NCBI GenBank assembly: GCA_027673765.1
Contig: JAQDWB010000006.1
Span: 94,158-158,157, forward strand
DNA from: Coriobacteriaceae bacterium AM113-163
GTDB lineage: Bacteria; Actinomycetota; Coriobacteriia; Coriobacteriales; Coriobacteriaceae
Direction: 5' to 3'
Length of the DNA stretch: 64,000 nucleotides
Part shown: piece after piece, positions 54,501-61,321 of the stretch
How positions within the stretch are numbered: position 1 is the first letter of the stretch
How the letters are laid out: each line of letters starts with the position of its first letter
Position numbers and translations under genes: made by a program
The notes under the pieces: generated by a model
Database searches by the model: none
The model's input: the letters and a program-made list of their open reading frames with translations, nothing else
What the model was told of the DNA's origin: nothing

Positions 54501-56393
54501 GCACACGTGCTTACGAGCTTTGGCGAGCCGATGACGGGTCTGCTTACCTGGACATACAATTCTGCCAATGGGAAGGAAGTCGACTTTGGCTGGGACAGCT
54601 ATATGGCTGCTGGCGGCTCGATGAAGGGGCTCGGTAAGAGCATCCTCTTCAATGGTGCCGACGGAAGGTTGCCCCAGGGCACCCAGCTTACGCTCATCGA
54701 TGCGAACGTTGACGGCCGGGCCGGTGGCAGAGAGTATCACTATACGGTGGGCGAAGGCGGAGCAACGAGCGTTTCCCTGAGCGGAAACGACGGCTTTAAG
54801 GATTCTGCGGGCAATCCATATCAGGAGCGATGGCTGAGCGAGATTTTGGATGTGTCGGCCACACAGGATGGCGCCGGCACATGGACCGTGTGTGATAACG
54901 AGGCAGAGGCGACCGCTAAAGCGAAACTCGATGGCAAGTGGACGCTGTTTAAGGTTGCGGGTGCTGACGTTCCCAGCAACAGCCGCTATACGCTAAAGGT
55001 ACCTAAGGAGAAGGATACCGGCAGAGAGAAGCGTGCATCGGAGAGCGTCTACCTAGTTGTCAACGTGCCCAAGTCGGGCGACGGCGTGACGCAAGCTAGT
55101 ATCAACGGTTTTACGGCTTCGTCTATTGACTCGAATTCTTCGGGTGGCCGCATATCTTGGAATCTGCATCACGTCTTGCGCACCGGTGGCGACGATAATC
55201 AAAACGGTACGGCATCGACATACAGCATCTTGTCCAATTACGGGCAGGAAGTTAACGACGGGAAGCCGGAGGCGCGCACTCCGGTTTCGAAGTCGACGGA
55301 CGGCGCCGCCTACGTTCTTTCTCTTGACGTTACCGACACGATTACGTTTAACCCAAGTCAGAGCTATGCTGACTCGGACTCTTTGTTCTATCAGCTCGAT
55401 ACGTCACTGTGCAAGTATGGCGCCAACAATACCCTGACGGGGGTGAGTAGTTTCCCGAGCGGAACCTCGGCGATCGCTAAATTCTATGTTGCCATCGACA
55501 ATCAGAACTATAAGTGGGATGGCGAAGATTGGGCGAAGTGTGATTCTTCGACGCCTGCGTTCACGCAGACCGTGACGGATACGGGCGATGACTCGCTGAA
55601 GCTCAAGCTCGATTGTGACCTCGCCAGAATCCGCAAGCGTGCAACGGGCGGATCCTTTACCGTGCGCACGGCTGTGGAAGAGATTCGCCTTACGCCGGAC
55701 GGCTGCAACAAGGTCATCTCCCTGTCCAAGCAGTCTGGCGAGGACGCCTGTACCAAGATGTCCTATACCGCCAAGCTTTCGACGCGTAAGGAAGGCCTTA
55801 ATACCTCGAGCCTGACGCAGACGAAGCGCGGTAACGTCGGGTACTATCGCATGGACACGGGTGATACGACCATTACGCTTTCTGCGCCAGATAAGTCGCA
55901 GCTTGGTATTAACGTGGACGACCTGCGTCCGATCGCGAATGGCACGATTGGTCTGGGTGCCACGTATGAACTGGGTGGACTCAGCAACGCCGCCGAGGCA
56001 ATTGCGAACGCAGACTCTGTTGTGTACACGCTCGCGCTTCAGCGCCGCGGAACCGACGGCACGTATGAGAGCGTAACGGATGATATCTCCAACTACGTAA
56101 CAGTGACGGAGAGTAAGCTTGCCGCGGTCGCTCCCTCCGGTAGCACGATCACCTTCACTGACTCGAAGGAGAACGGCAAGTTCAAAACGAAGAACGGTAA
56201 TACGACGTTTAGCCTGCCCTTTACCGTTAAGGTCAACACGCAGGTTGAACAGCGTGAGCAGTTCTACGCGAACTATCGTCTGGTGATGACAGCGAGCTTG
56301 GTCAAGGGTGACGTGGCGAGCGCAAAGCCTCAATCGCCCGACTATGTGACCTACACGCTCACGAGGGTGAACCTCAACGGCATCGACCACTAG
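45507..56393 (+). CDS. Giant exported GLUG-type repeat protein (3628 residues)
   Basis: ATAAGAGGTACGG precedes the ATG. The N-terminal signal-like segment is 'RILAEFMTVVMVLQACSPTVAAVAAG'; LQAC is a possible but poor lipobox. Residues ~45-140 are an acidic Asp/Ala/Ser/Thr linker. From ~200 to ~2750 the protein contains more than twenty G-G-x-x-G cores ('GGLVGRV', 'GGFIGKA', 'GGLIGCIT', 'GGVVGSIG'), typical of GLUG-motif repeat surface proteins and likely a long beta-helix. The last ~800 residues are different (beta-rich, many Asp/Asn/Lys). There is no LPXTG, no C-terminal helix and no SLH or choline-binding domain. Probably an adhesin or matrix component, surface retention unknown. Confidence 0.88.
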   Translation: MRTAKRILAEFMTVVMVLQACSPTVAAVAAGWQNISSEIATAAAEASDAAESGETKSDVTTGSGSSNTGAESDSAGDDAAKDDAAAGDTTDNATGSDSTGDQTEGDDAADDAAADDAEQDADDATSEDAEDQAGATITNLDELVELLEANGAENIVRKDDRSGIRSLDVKSSEAFAVLSNADASLYYDAQIKVIITGDAKLTESAKNGMSFQGLGSDEHPFEGKIYRSLNGVDSPVELTSNRTVFNNFKLTDQNNTFKIKWIGATTYSAPMVATKVSGGGKTLNAVVNIADPVGTGGTDTTSALTAPLLGEAMGDLTTEVTYGPAGSLEKLNVNAAGNIGLLANTVKSGTFTVGSVKFPASLAAGGVVETSSGNAGLLVGTVEDGATLNVGTLNVPAATVQSASGSAGGVAGLVGSNTGATVNVTEALDLHMLTVKGTTASGGFIGKATRLALGADNKKFTCPANVGDANSKSSGGFIGDVSFAGPVEFANNDQIDTGEGVNLGQSGDTGAGGVFGLLDTTNGDVAISGGSYTSKLVTGSSSIYGGLVGRVQDVTNTEKSNNTLHIKTGAAGNRCSVDTTCSVAPRLAGGLVGWVAKSNNTGGVVIVDGADVTCHSPKANGKNCGFGGVVGALDSGYSVGGRSRFGILDCGDVRVETDKNESIACGAGIVGSAWNGVLRLRGTTDLSDCKLEANGNTSQILRSLDGCAPLVFALGSGSDAEATNDNYWLYKRPAAARIDDLTYNQVIRLTGEEGKLSKDLIKLDESTFYQPLCNLSGAPDAGSSAGYSWGYQLRSQNGDGKSGTYLINDADTFACIAMTVQTNGYFGGVFGIGTANITSWYGNSGNAISITSDIDLRGTGLEGLACDGSGQVNAFVGAVEGNHHTVTLAIGEPYGTRNGNALGANDSTEGNGKIYRHSRLGLFAAIGGGATVNNLTVDGVMKFDNGLGVDAGSLAATITGKTTLSGVTCKPKITCDDTFGNDVNIGGIAGSVRGGGTVTFGSSNISGSTKAQATVKTGATLNGNTRIGGAIGYVADVVAIVNVTSLEVGDATASENAITAGDSASNKKSQIGGLIGCITQGTAANTTNVNITGLTFNSFSMTVGKNGDAKNGAGGLLGYSWGNTVVTIGDGANTSDSTYALKTNNASITANSSGELGGLVYAASGHWVINNYAIDLSGATINAESATTLGLLIGRGGRTENSTTYGVETYSGLYLENKAGWDTAYKVNGVAAGNGVKINNTAIKSNDNATSFDEWVGNSTRPAYGNKDASKLMDGEWNVVVSLHTKDGVNDGKLDMSGEPGNDNSYRNRSDFGKNHNTNAWTRYYYNLDKAYAALGQGSSKISKIDTAEKLLLWSAYRYAPAAIRSMIVPQAFNDAVAIGGESGRSVEIDLTGYSYYPTQPNGKVTVGNATITFHYSDIKAEQKSNKLNSAATQHENMHCGLFRTVANGDLTVNAVTLGGTVGPVVNDGRSKNDIAAAGGSSSGALVCRYVYGSNNGTTTTIRKISIDGLTLNNLTVDGASEATGADAYMPLLINEMQTYVNLSAKNITATGYGRNTKVATSLFGRLGVGSSADQVTATFGTINVPSATNNAIFTRASLLESFGYGEGKTGSAVYTFIKDDQTNDKVTFGSEIDSKGEYSGKQLWYYNESTYGTRAGLVTVDNKEANADTPQFGGYLPYVKKGNVNENKVQYHEIKVNQRVPKLTTGCGTYGDPYTITKATELNTVAEYINTQNPSDGWEVTIAADQETLCQRRSSSKDASNEVTYVYKQASKTWVRMIGNDIDPNDTLDDTTMHSYLQSAYYSIEPENDKGESTDTLELDAAVFQGLGNKDYPFRGVIVGNLRGSSQAATQATIKIHNSKDTGALSGLIPYSYGSVVSNLNIEYSGKAASIAHKNKDASGVPGAFFGGVIGCIMGGDNIIDGVSVKASGGFSVAGAAGDNGGAHLVPVGGYVGAVAGGGVIFRNSSRGDGALNDWHSAGASLYDNPYVGRVIDGYAFSELTDDKSLDNTDRNYKVNNLDTSKTGCIKTDATQGRYRGDDANSSAITTTVNDSQGLLVLSAIISSGAAGGSANTNTTNDAYGTYAGSRAYMGGNNAKGVYQFGNKQYGKVRNASYTHVGRPASAAEDFANAISDDMKSPGIQLEGNALGYAGDGSGVNSPYLVKKYATWQTGNICAAQVSGMDLQFKAGETYDMTTYGTGYTGLSGRYYSNACASGKGADRDRIVPLVACINGNGATIKVGSKEASKVYGVTEYADDNYKLTGVGALFGTVTYTSTNVLDSIGTPATDGAAATGNGGYTVQNLKFDDCNISLTYINAAGASSGAGNEQVGVGLLAGTTANASSLADYGKYAGITTNSCRVNGPNNVGGLLGASGYGSRRTDKDTTLLVNRNDTSNSNTRYSPVKLYDCSYSNMDISGVQNVGGFVGKLNQNSAGGVWAKTNMPIAESSTIMSTAASARTGGIVGLAGGGFLVNTDDAGTPSQGAGKAEISNVTLQPAASSATEGTGGLIGRSENGIVSVYNLCIHGDVQNKTVFGVRGSNNLKYVAGAVGEAASGGAFKFDSCVIKDIYLGARECSAGLIGDLKGGCALEVKNSTITGLVVDGSYSGGVVGSIGNTANSVTLLNSTIGENNFTGSKNAAWNSSLGSCSGGVSGDGRGSFRLVNVLMDRNIFGAQTSQGYLFGNSSSADLVNVFVAGIAIRPNSASESLKLMRNSSGTDDLKKVNKKSYIAFAAYEDKLSDAKGATLYGNDAANGNVTVAVSPYVTTSPTSGLVVRASDADTAGRYLFGDGMNVGLATAIQNPSSPVVANRYTYTNIGGINDDGAYQNTSSYNAKSVASMFNANNDASDSKVATDFPVLVISGTDNTTAKSYLNIITNGGFSDACRLNNENGTNPHVTAKADVFQLKDGVFVKDDDASNNPTLRVVNNGKNNMSFSPSSDWDNGKGRFTLLTVTFTEAGQSYNVQVPIVVKRKLEIDFAATYDYGIKFKEKNYANLGKDAHVLTSFGEPMTGLLTWTYNSANGKEVDFGWDSYMAAGGSMKGLGKSILFNGADGRLPQGTQLTLIDANVDGRAGGREYHYTVGEGGATSVSLSGNDGFKDSAGNPYQERWLSEILDVSATQDGAGTWTVCDNEAEATAKAKLDGKWTLFKVAGADVPSNSRYTLKVPKEKDTGREKRASESVYLVVNVPKSGDGVTQASINGFTASSIDSNSSGGRISWNLHHVLRTGGDDNQNGTASTYSILSNYGQEVNDGKPEARTPVSKSTDGAAYVLSLDVTDTITFNPSQSYADSDSLFYQLDTSLCKYGANNTLTGVSSFPSGTSAIAKFYVAIDNQNYKWDGEDWAKCDSSTPAFTQTVTDTGDDSLKLKLDCDLARIRKRATGGSFTVRTAVEEIRLTPDGCNKVISLSKQSGEDACTKMSYTAKLSTRKEGLNTSSLTQTKRGNVGYYRMDTGDTTITLSAPDKSQLGINVDDLRPIANGTIGLGATYELGGLSNAAEAIANADSVVYTLALQRRGTDGTYESVTDDISNYVTVTESKLAAVAPSGSTITFTDSKENGKFKTKNGNTTFSLPFTVKVNTQVEQREQFYANYRLVMTASLVKGDVASAKPQSPDYVTYTLTRVNLNGIDH

Positions 56394-56415
56394 TTCCGAA
56401 GCCAACTGGCTTCGC

Positions 56416-56452
56416 AAAGGGGGCGGCAACCACCCGGTTGCCGCCCCCTTTC
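56416..56452 (+). terminator. Terminator of the giant-protein operon
   Basis: AAAGGGGGCGGCAACC / GGTTGCCGCCCCCTTT with a 4-nt loop and trailing T, 23 bp after the stop. Confidence 0.92.
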
Positions 56453-56483
56453 TAGTCTGCGCGATCCCAGTCTTGGACTCCGC

Positions 56484-56686
56484 TGGACAGTTAGTTCAGA
56501 TACGTATAATTCCAGACCGCAGCAGGCGCATCCGGCGCTCGTTTTGGGGAAGAAAGGGGCTCAAAACTAGGATTCGGTAGCTATCTGGGCTCGATTTGCG
56601 TGCAATGAGTCGCCAAAGAACCCTCTCCGGGGACCATAGCGCAGCTTTATCAGCATAGAAAAATACGTATCTGAACTAACTGTCCA
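56484..56686. repeat. 203-bp terminal-inverted-repeat element, copy 3
   Basis: TGGACAGTTAGTTCAGAT at 56484 and ATCTGAACTAACTGTCCA ending 56686; ~25-bp arms identical to copy 2, same length, different interior. It sits right behind the terminator of the giant-gene operon. Confidence 0.9.
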
Positions 56687-56734
56687 GCCGCCGTTGGAGA
56701 AAGGTGTTTTAGCTCTCCCGACCCCTCCACCAGG

Positions 56735-56840
56735 CTTTCCAACTTCCCACTTAACTTAACACTTAAGGTGGAAAGCTGGGTAGAAAGCTGGAAAGTTAAG
56801 TGGAAAGCTGGAATGTTAAGTGGAAAGCTGGAAAGTACGC
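56735..56840. repeat. Tandem 20-bp repeats and inverted matches, A/T-rich spacer
   Basis: TGGAAAGCTGGAA-x-GTTAAG recurs with 20-bp phase (TGGAAAGCTG at 56801 and 56821; related words at 56770 and 56782). Upstream CTTTCCAACTTCCCACTTAA is an inverted version. The 56690-57060 gap is more A/T-rich than the rest of the window and contains no credible gene. Confidence 0.65.
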
Positions 56841-57043
56841 GGAAGACTGACATGCTAGCCCAGAGGCTAGAGGGGTTAATAATTATGAAGACCATACCAA
56901 GCGAAACAAAAAGATACCAATCTGGTTGGTAAAACACGCTCAATGAGCTGCGAGCTAACTAGCTGCGTAAATTAAATGTAAAGAACTGTCGCAAATAAAT
57001 GGCAAATGCCCAGATAACGCCGCGTCTATTTTAATTAACTGCT

Positions 57044-57072
57044 TTGAGCAAACAGTAAAATGCTACTATCTA
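57044..57072 (+). promoter_or_regulatory. Possible promoter of the HTH gene
   Basis: TTGAGC (57044-57049), 17-bp spacer, TATCTA (57067-57072), about 50 bp before the start. Confidence 0.35.
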
Positions 57073-57122
57073 ACTTGCACGTAAGAAAGCAGATTAACGG
57101 TTAAGGCTAAGAAGTGGCAGGT

Positions 57123-57518
57123 ATGTCGGAAGCAACTAGGACTCGCACGCATGCGCCCGAGGTTAGGCAGCGCGCCGTCGAGATCCTCCAAGAGGGGGTC
57201 GGTCATCGCGCCCTCGCCGCGGAGCTTGGCATTCCCCAGGCCACGGCTCGTCAGTGGGCCCGCGCGTATGCCGTAGGCGGTGCCGACGCCGTTCTCAACG
57301 CCGGTTCGCATCATCACACCTATTCGTACGAAGTTAAGCTCGCCGTGGTCAAGGACCGCTTGGAAAACGGCTTAACGGTTCGCGAGGCCATGATCAAGCA
57401 CAAGATTCCCAGCGAGTCTTCGGTCAAGGCTTGGTGCCGCCAGTATCGCGAGAGCGGTGAGTCCGCGCTGGTTGATAAGCCGCGCGGTCGCAAGCCGCGC
57501 GTTAAAAAGGCGGAATAG
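57123..57518 (+). CDS. Orphan transposase-like double helix-turn-helix protein
   Basis: 131 residues from ATG 57123; a GTG three codons earlier is an alternative. Two HTH units resembling IS3/IS150 OrfA: 'RQRAVEILQEGVGHRALAAELGIPQATARQWARAY' and 'YEVKLAVVKDRLENGLTVREAMIKHKIPSESSVKAWCRQY', then a basic tail ('KPRGRKPRVKKAE'). No OrfB (DDE integrase), terminal repeats or target duplication is nearby, and it has its own promoter-like sequence and terminator, so it may be a domesticated DNA-binding protein. Confidence 0.75.
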   Translation: MSEATRTRTHAPEVRQRAVEILQEGVGHRALAAELGIPQATARQWARAYAVGGADAVLNAGSHHHTYSYEVKLAVVKDRLENGLTVREAMIKHKIPSESSVKAWCRQYRESGESALVDKPRGRKPRVKKAE

Positions 57519-57530
57519 CGAACGGGATGG

Positions 57531-57554
57531 TGCGCCCACAGGGGCGCATTTTTC
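57531..57554 (+). terminator. Terminator of the HTH gene
   Basis: TGCGCCC-ACA-GGGGCGCA followed by TTTTTCTT. Confidence 0.85.
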
Positions 57555-57805
57555 TTGCCGCGCCAACTTTTTGGACCGTCGTGAGCCTACTGGAACATCC
57601 TCCAAAGTGGTTAATAAACCGCGCGCAGTGGCCCGTGCGCCCGCCGCCGCGATAGGGGGAGCGTCGCCTCTCTGCTCCAAAGCGGACAGACTCGTTACCC
57701 CGTACGCCTAAAACTCCCCAGTTGACCGAAAACCCGCCGCCGCTACTCCTCAACTGAGCTATAACGTTAAACAATTGCAGCGTTTTTGCATGGGGGAGTG
57801 ATGGT
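57555..57805. other. Leader region of the hydrogenase operon, no gene seen
   Basis: The 250-bp stretch is G/C-rich with no credible reading frame. A TATAAC at 57760 could be a -10 box but lacks a good -35. On the minus strand, TAGCTCAGTTGAGGAGTAGC resembles a tRNA D arm, but the rest of a tRNA is missing. GGGGGAG at 57793 is the ribosome site of the next gene. Confidence 0.3.
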
Positions 57806-60688
57806 ATGACGCTACTGTATTTCCTTACCCTGTTTCCGCTGGTACCGGCGCTGGGCATGCTGCTCGCGCGCGGTGACCGCGCCCGCGATGCGGTAGGGCT
57901 TGTAGGCTCCGGCATTATTATGGCGGTGACGGTTGTAGTCGCCGTCATGTTTTTTGGCACGGGCCCGCAGAGCTTCGAGGTTGCCCCCGGCACCTCGCAT
58001 GTGCTCTCGATCATCAGCTCCGTCATCGACGTGATCCTGTGCGCCGTCATCCTGTACAACGCGCGTAAATATAAGAGCACGCTCACCACGGTGCTCGGCG
58101 TGGTGCAGCTGGTGGGCTCGCTCACCTTTGCAGCTATGACGCTGCCCGCGACCGAAGCCGTCACGGCAACGCCACTCTACCTTGACTACATGAGCGTGAT
58201 CATGGTGCTTGCCGTCGGCATTGTCGGCAGCCTTATCTGCGTGTACGCCCTGGGCTACATGAAGGACTTCCAGGCCCACGACGAGCACGAGGCAGCGCTG
58301 CGCGGGCAGACGGCGCCTGACCGACGCCCGCAGTTCCTGGCGCTTATGTTCCTGTTCCTCTCGGCCATGTTCGTCATCGTGACAAGCGACAACCTTGAGT
58401 GGCTGTTCTGTGGCTGGGAAATCACCACCGTGTGCTCGTTCCTCATGATTGGCTACACGCGCACGCCCGAGGCCATAAAAAACGCTTTCACCCAGATCAT
58501 CCTCAACATGCTGGGCGGCATCGCGTTTTTGGCCGGGCTCATGTACCTGCACGTTAACGGCATGCCGCTGACCATCTCGGGCATGATCGAGCTTTCCAGC
58601 GCCGGAACCGCGCAATCCGCGCTGCTGGTGATGCCGGTCCTGTTGCTGTCGCTTGCCGCGCTCACCAAGGCCGCACAGATGCCGTTCCACACTTGGCTAT
58701 TGGGTGCCATGGTTGCCCCCACGCCCACGAGTGCCCTGCTGCACTCGTCAACCATGGTCAAAGCCGGCGTGTTCCTGATGGTCAAGCTCAGCCCGCTCTA
58801 TGCCATCTATCCCGTGACCGGCTTTATGGTCACGAGCGTGGGTGCCATCACGTTTTTGCTCGCTGCCCTCATGGCCATCTCGCAGAGCAACGCCAAACGC
58901 GTCCTCGCGTACTCCACCATTTCCAACTTGGGCCTCATCAGCGCCTGCCTGGGTGTCGGCGCGCCCGAGGCCGTGTGGGCCGCCATCTTCCTGATCCTGT
59001 TCCACACGGTGGCAAAGTCGCTGCTGTTCCTGTGCGTGGGCACGGCCGAGCATCATATCGGCAGCCGCGATATCGAGGACATGGACGGTATGTTCAGCCG
59101 CATGCCGCACCTGACGCGCCTGATGATGCTGGGTATCATGGGCATGTTTGTGGCGCCGTTTGGCATGCTCGTGTCCAAGTGGGGCGCCCTGGTGGCGTTT
59201 GCACAGACCGGCAACGTGCTCATGATCATGGTGCTTGCCTTTGGCTCGGCCGCGACGTTTTACTTCTGGGGCAAGTGGCTTGCTAAGCTTTCGGGCGTCG
59301 ATCCCACGGCTCAAAACGTGGAGGGCAATGTTCACAAGACCGAGTGGATGGCGCTCAACACCATCGCCGCGCTGCTGATTCTGTGCTGTGTGGCGTTCCC
59401 GGTTATCTCGAGCGGTCTGGTGTCGCCTTACTTGGCCATGGTGTTTGGCCGCGTGCCGTACGTTATTGGTAAGGACTCCATGTATCTGATGGTGGTTATC
59501 GTGGCGTTTATCGCCGTGGTGCTGCTGACTTCATTCCGCGTGAGCAACAAACCGCACGTAAACGTATATCTTTCGGGTGTGGGAACCGATAATTACCGTC
59601 ATTTCCGCGGCTCGATGGGCCACGAGGTGAAGGCCGAAAAGCGCAATTGGTACTCGGAGGACGCCCTTGGCGAGAAGCGTATCGGCCCCGCGGGTAGCGT
59701 CGTGTGCTGCAGCATTATCTTGTTTGCGCTGCTGTGCTGCGCGTGGATTGGGCCCGAGAGACTTGCCATGAGCGCGCCCTCGGTGCTGCGCGGTAAGTAT
59801 TTCGAAGGTTCGGGCGTCGTGGGCATCTTCATAGGCACCGTGGCGTTTGCCCTGCTGGCGCCTTTGGTTGGTGGCCTGATTGACGGCATCGACCGCAAGC
59901 TGTCCGCCCGCATGCAGGGCCGCATGGGCCCGCGCCTGCTGCAGCCCTTCTACGACGTTGCCAAGCTGCTGCGCAAGGCCCCCGCCAGCGTAAACACCAT
60001 GGACGATACCTACATGGCGTGCGCGCTCATCTTTACCGTGGTGGGCGGCGGTATCTTTGTGTCGGGTTCCAACACGCTGTTGTGCGCCTTTATGGTTACG
60101 CTCGCCGCGATCTTTGTGGTGTTGGCGTCCGCTTCGACGCAAAGCCCGTTTGCCCAGGTCGGTGCCGACCGCGAGCTGCTGCAGGTTATGAGTTACGAGC
60201 CCGCCGTTTTGCTGATGAGTGTTGGCCTGTACCTTGCCACCGACAGCTTCGACTCCATCGCCGTGACGGGGCAGTCGGCCCCCATCATCGTGTACAGCGC
60301 GCCCATTTTCCTCGCACTGCTCGCGGTGCTTACCATCAAGCTGCGCAAGTCGCCGTTTGACCTTTCGTACTCACATCACGCGCATCAGGAGATTGTCCAG
60401 GGCGTCGCCACCGAGATGAGCGGCGGCACGCTGGCCAAGATGACCCTTATGCACTGGTGCGAGACCGTGCTGTTTTTGATGTGGGTGGGCATGTTCTTTG
60501 TCTGGGACAACCCGGTGAGCTGGGTCGTAGCCCTGGTCGTGATGGTCGCGACGTATTTTGTCGAGGTGCTGATCGATAACACCTTTGCCCGCAGTACCTG
60601 GCGCAGCTGCTTTAAGCTCGGCTGGGGCGTGGCGCTGGTGTTTGGCCTGCTCAACCTTATGCCCATCCTCGTCGACGTGTTTATTTAG
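57806..60688 (+). CDS. Fused membrane subunits of an Ech-type hydrogenase (NuoL/EchA-like plus NuoH/EchB-like)
   Basis: 960 residues, almost entirely membrane-embedded. Residues ~1-640 are a proton-translocating antiporter-like NuoL/HyfB subunit: 'LLSLAALTKAAQMPFHTWLLGAMVAPTPTSALLHSSTMVKAG' carries the conserved Lys/His. From ~670, 'GIDRKLSARMQGRMGPRLLQPFYDVAKLL' begins a NuoH/HycD/EchB-like subunit that docks the hydrogenase arm. These are normally two genes (echA, echB). Fusion keeps the pump and docking subunits in 1:1 ratio. First gene of the five-gene operon, 12 bp before the next. Confidence 0.9.
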   Translation: MTLLYFLTLFPLVPALGMLLARGDRARDAVGLVGSGIIMAVTVVVAVMFFGTGPQSFEVAPGTSHVLSIISSVIDVILCAVILYNARKYKSTLTTVLGVVQLVGSLTFAAMTLPATEAVTATPLYLDYMSVIMVLAVGIVGSLICVYALGYMKDFQAHDEHEAALRGQTAPDRRPQFLALMFLFLSAMFVIVTSDNLEWLFCGWEITTVCSFLMIGYTRTPEAIKNAFTQIILNMLGGIAFLAGLMYLHVNGMPLTISGMIELSSAGTAQSALLVMPVLLLSLAALTKAAQMPFHTWLLGAMVAPTPTSALLHSSTMVKAGVFLMVKLSPLYAIYPVTGFMVTSVGAITFLLAALMAISQSNAKRVLAYSTISNLGLISACLGVGAPEAVWAAIFLILFHTVAKSLLFLCVGTAEHHIGSRDIEDMDGMFSRMPHLTRLMMLGIMGMFVAPFGMLVSKWGALVAFAQTGNVLMIMVLAFGSAATFYFWGKWLAKLSGVDPTAQNVEGNVHKTEWMALNTIAALLILCCVAFPVISSGLVSPYLAMVFGRVPYVIGKDSMYLMVVIVAFIAVVLLTSFRVSNKPHVNVYLSGVGTDNYRHFRGSMGHEVKAEKRNWYSEDALGEKRIGPAGSVVCCSIILFALLCCAWIGPERLAMSAPSVLRGKYFEGSGVVGIFIGTVAFALLAPLVGGLIDGIDRKLSARMQGRMGPRLLQPFYDVAKLLRKAPASVNTMDDTYMACALIFTVVGGGIFVSGSNTLLCAFMVTLAAIFVVLASASTQSPFAQVGADRELLQVMSYEPAVLLMSVGLYLATDSFDSIAVTGQSAPIIVYSAPIFLALLAVLTIKLRKSPFDLSYSHHAHQEIVQGVATEMSGGTLAKMTLMHWCETVLFLMWVGMFFVWDNPVSWVVALVVMVATYFVEVLIDNTFARSTWRSCFKLGWGVALVFGLLNLMPILVDVFI

Positions 60689-60700
60689 GAGGCGGCATCC

Positions 60701-61321
60701 ATGGATCATAAAATGTCGCGCTCGCCGTGGGTTATTCATTACGACGGCTCGAGCTGCAACGGATGCGATATCGAGGTGCTGGCCTCGCTCACGCCGCTGT
60801 TCGATGCGGAGCGCTTTGGCGTGGTCAATACCGGCAACCCCAAGCATGCGGACATCTTTTTGGTGACGGGCTCGGTCAACGCTCAGAACTTGCCCGTCGT
60901 GCGCCAGATCTACAACCAGATGCTCGAGCCCAAGTGCGTGGTGGCCTGCGGCATCTGCGCGTGCTCGGGCGGCGTGTTCCGCGATGCCTACAACGTGATC
61001 GGCGGCGTGGACCGCGCGATTCCCGTGGACGTGTACGCGCCCGGATGCGCCATTCGCCCCGAGACCGTGATCGATGCCATCGTGGAGGCGTGCGGCATCC
61101 TGGACCAGAAGGAGGCCGTGATGCGCGCCGGCGGCGACCCGCTTACCGTGGGCGGCGCCGCAACCTGGGACGGTGGCGTTGAGCTGGGCGAGGACGGGTT
61201 TGTGGCTGCGGGGGCCGGGGCTGGGGCCGCCGCCGGTGACGCACCTGTCGGGAAGCCCGTCGCTGGCGACGCGCCTACTGGGACGCCCGCCGCACCCGCC
61301 GCTGCAAAGGAGGCCGAGTAA
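60701..61321 (+). CDS. echC: Ech-type hydrogenase small subunit (NuoB-like)
   Basis: 206 residues; TAGGAGGCGGC before the ATG. The proximal [4Fe-4S] ligands are Cys19 and Cys22 in 'DGSSCNGCDIEVLAS', then 'VVACGICACSGGVF' and 'APGCAIRPE'. It relays electrons between ferredoxin clusters and the NiFe site. After ~155 residues of conserved core, a ~45-residue Gly/Ala/Pro-rich tail is appended that ordinary EchC lacks. The stop overlaps the next start by one base (TAATG). Confidence 0.93.
   Translation: MDHKMSRSPWVIHYDGSSCNGCDIEVLASLTPLFDAERFGVVNTGNPKHADIFLVTGSVNAQNLPVVRQIYNQMLEPKCVVACGICACSGGVFRDAYNVIGGVDRAIPVDVYAPGCAIRPETVIDAIVEACGILDQKEAVMRAGGDPLTVGGAATWDGGVELGEDGFVAAGAGAGAAAGDAPVGKPVAGDAPTGTPAAPAAAKEAE

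Noticed and set aside
57735-57766. tRNA gene on the minus strand
   Set aside because: Only a D-arm-like stretch is present; no anticodon or T arm follows.
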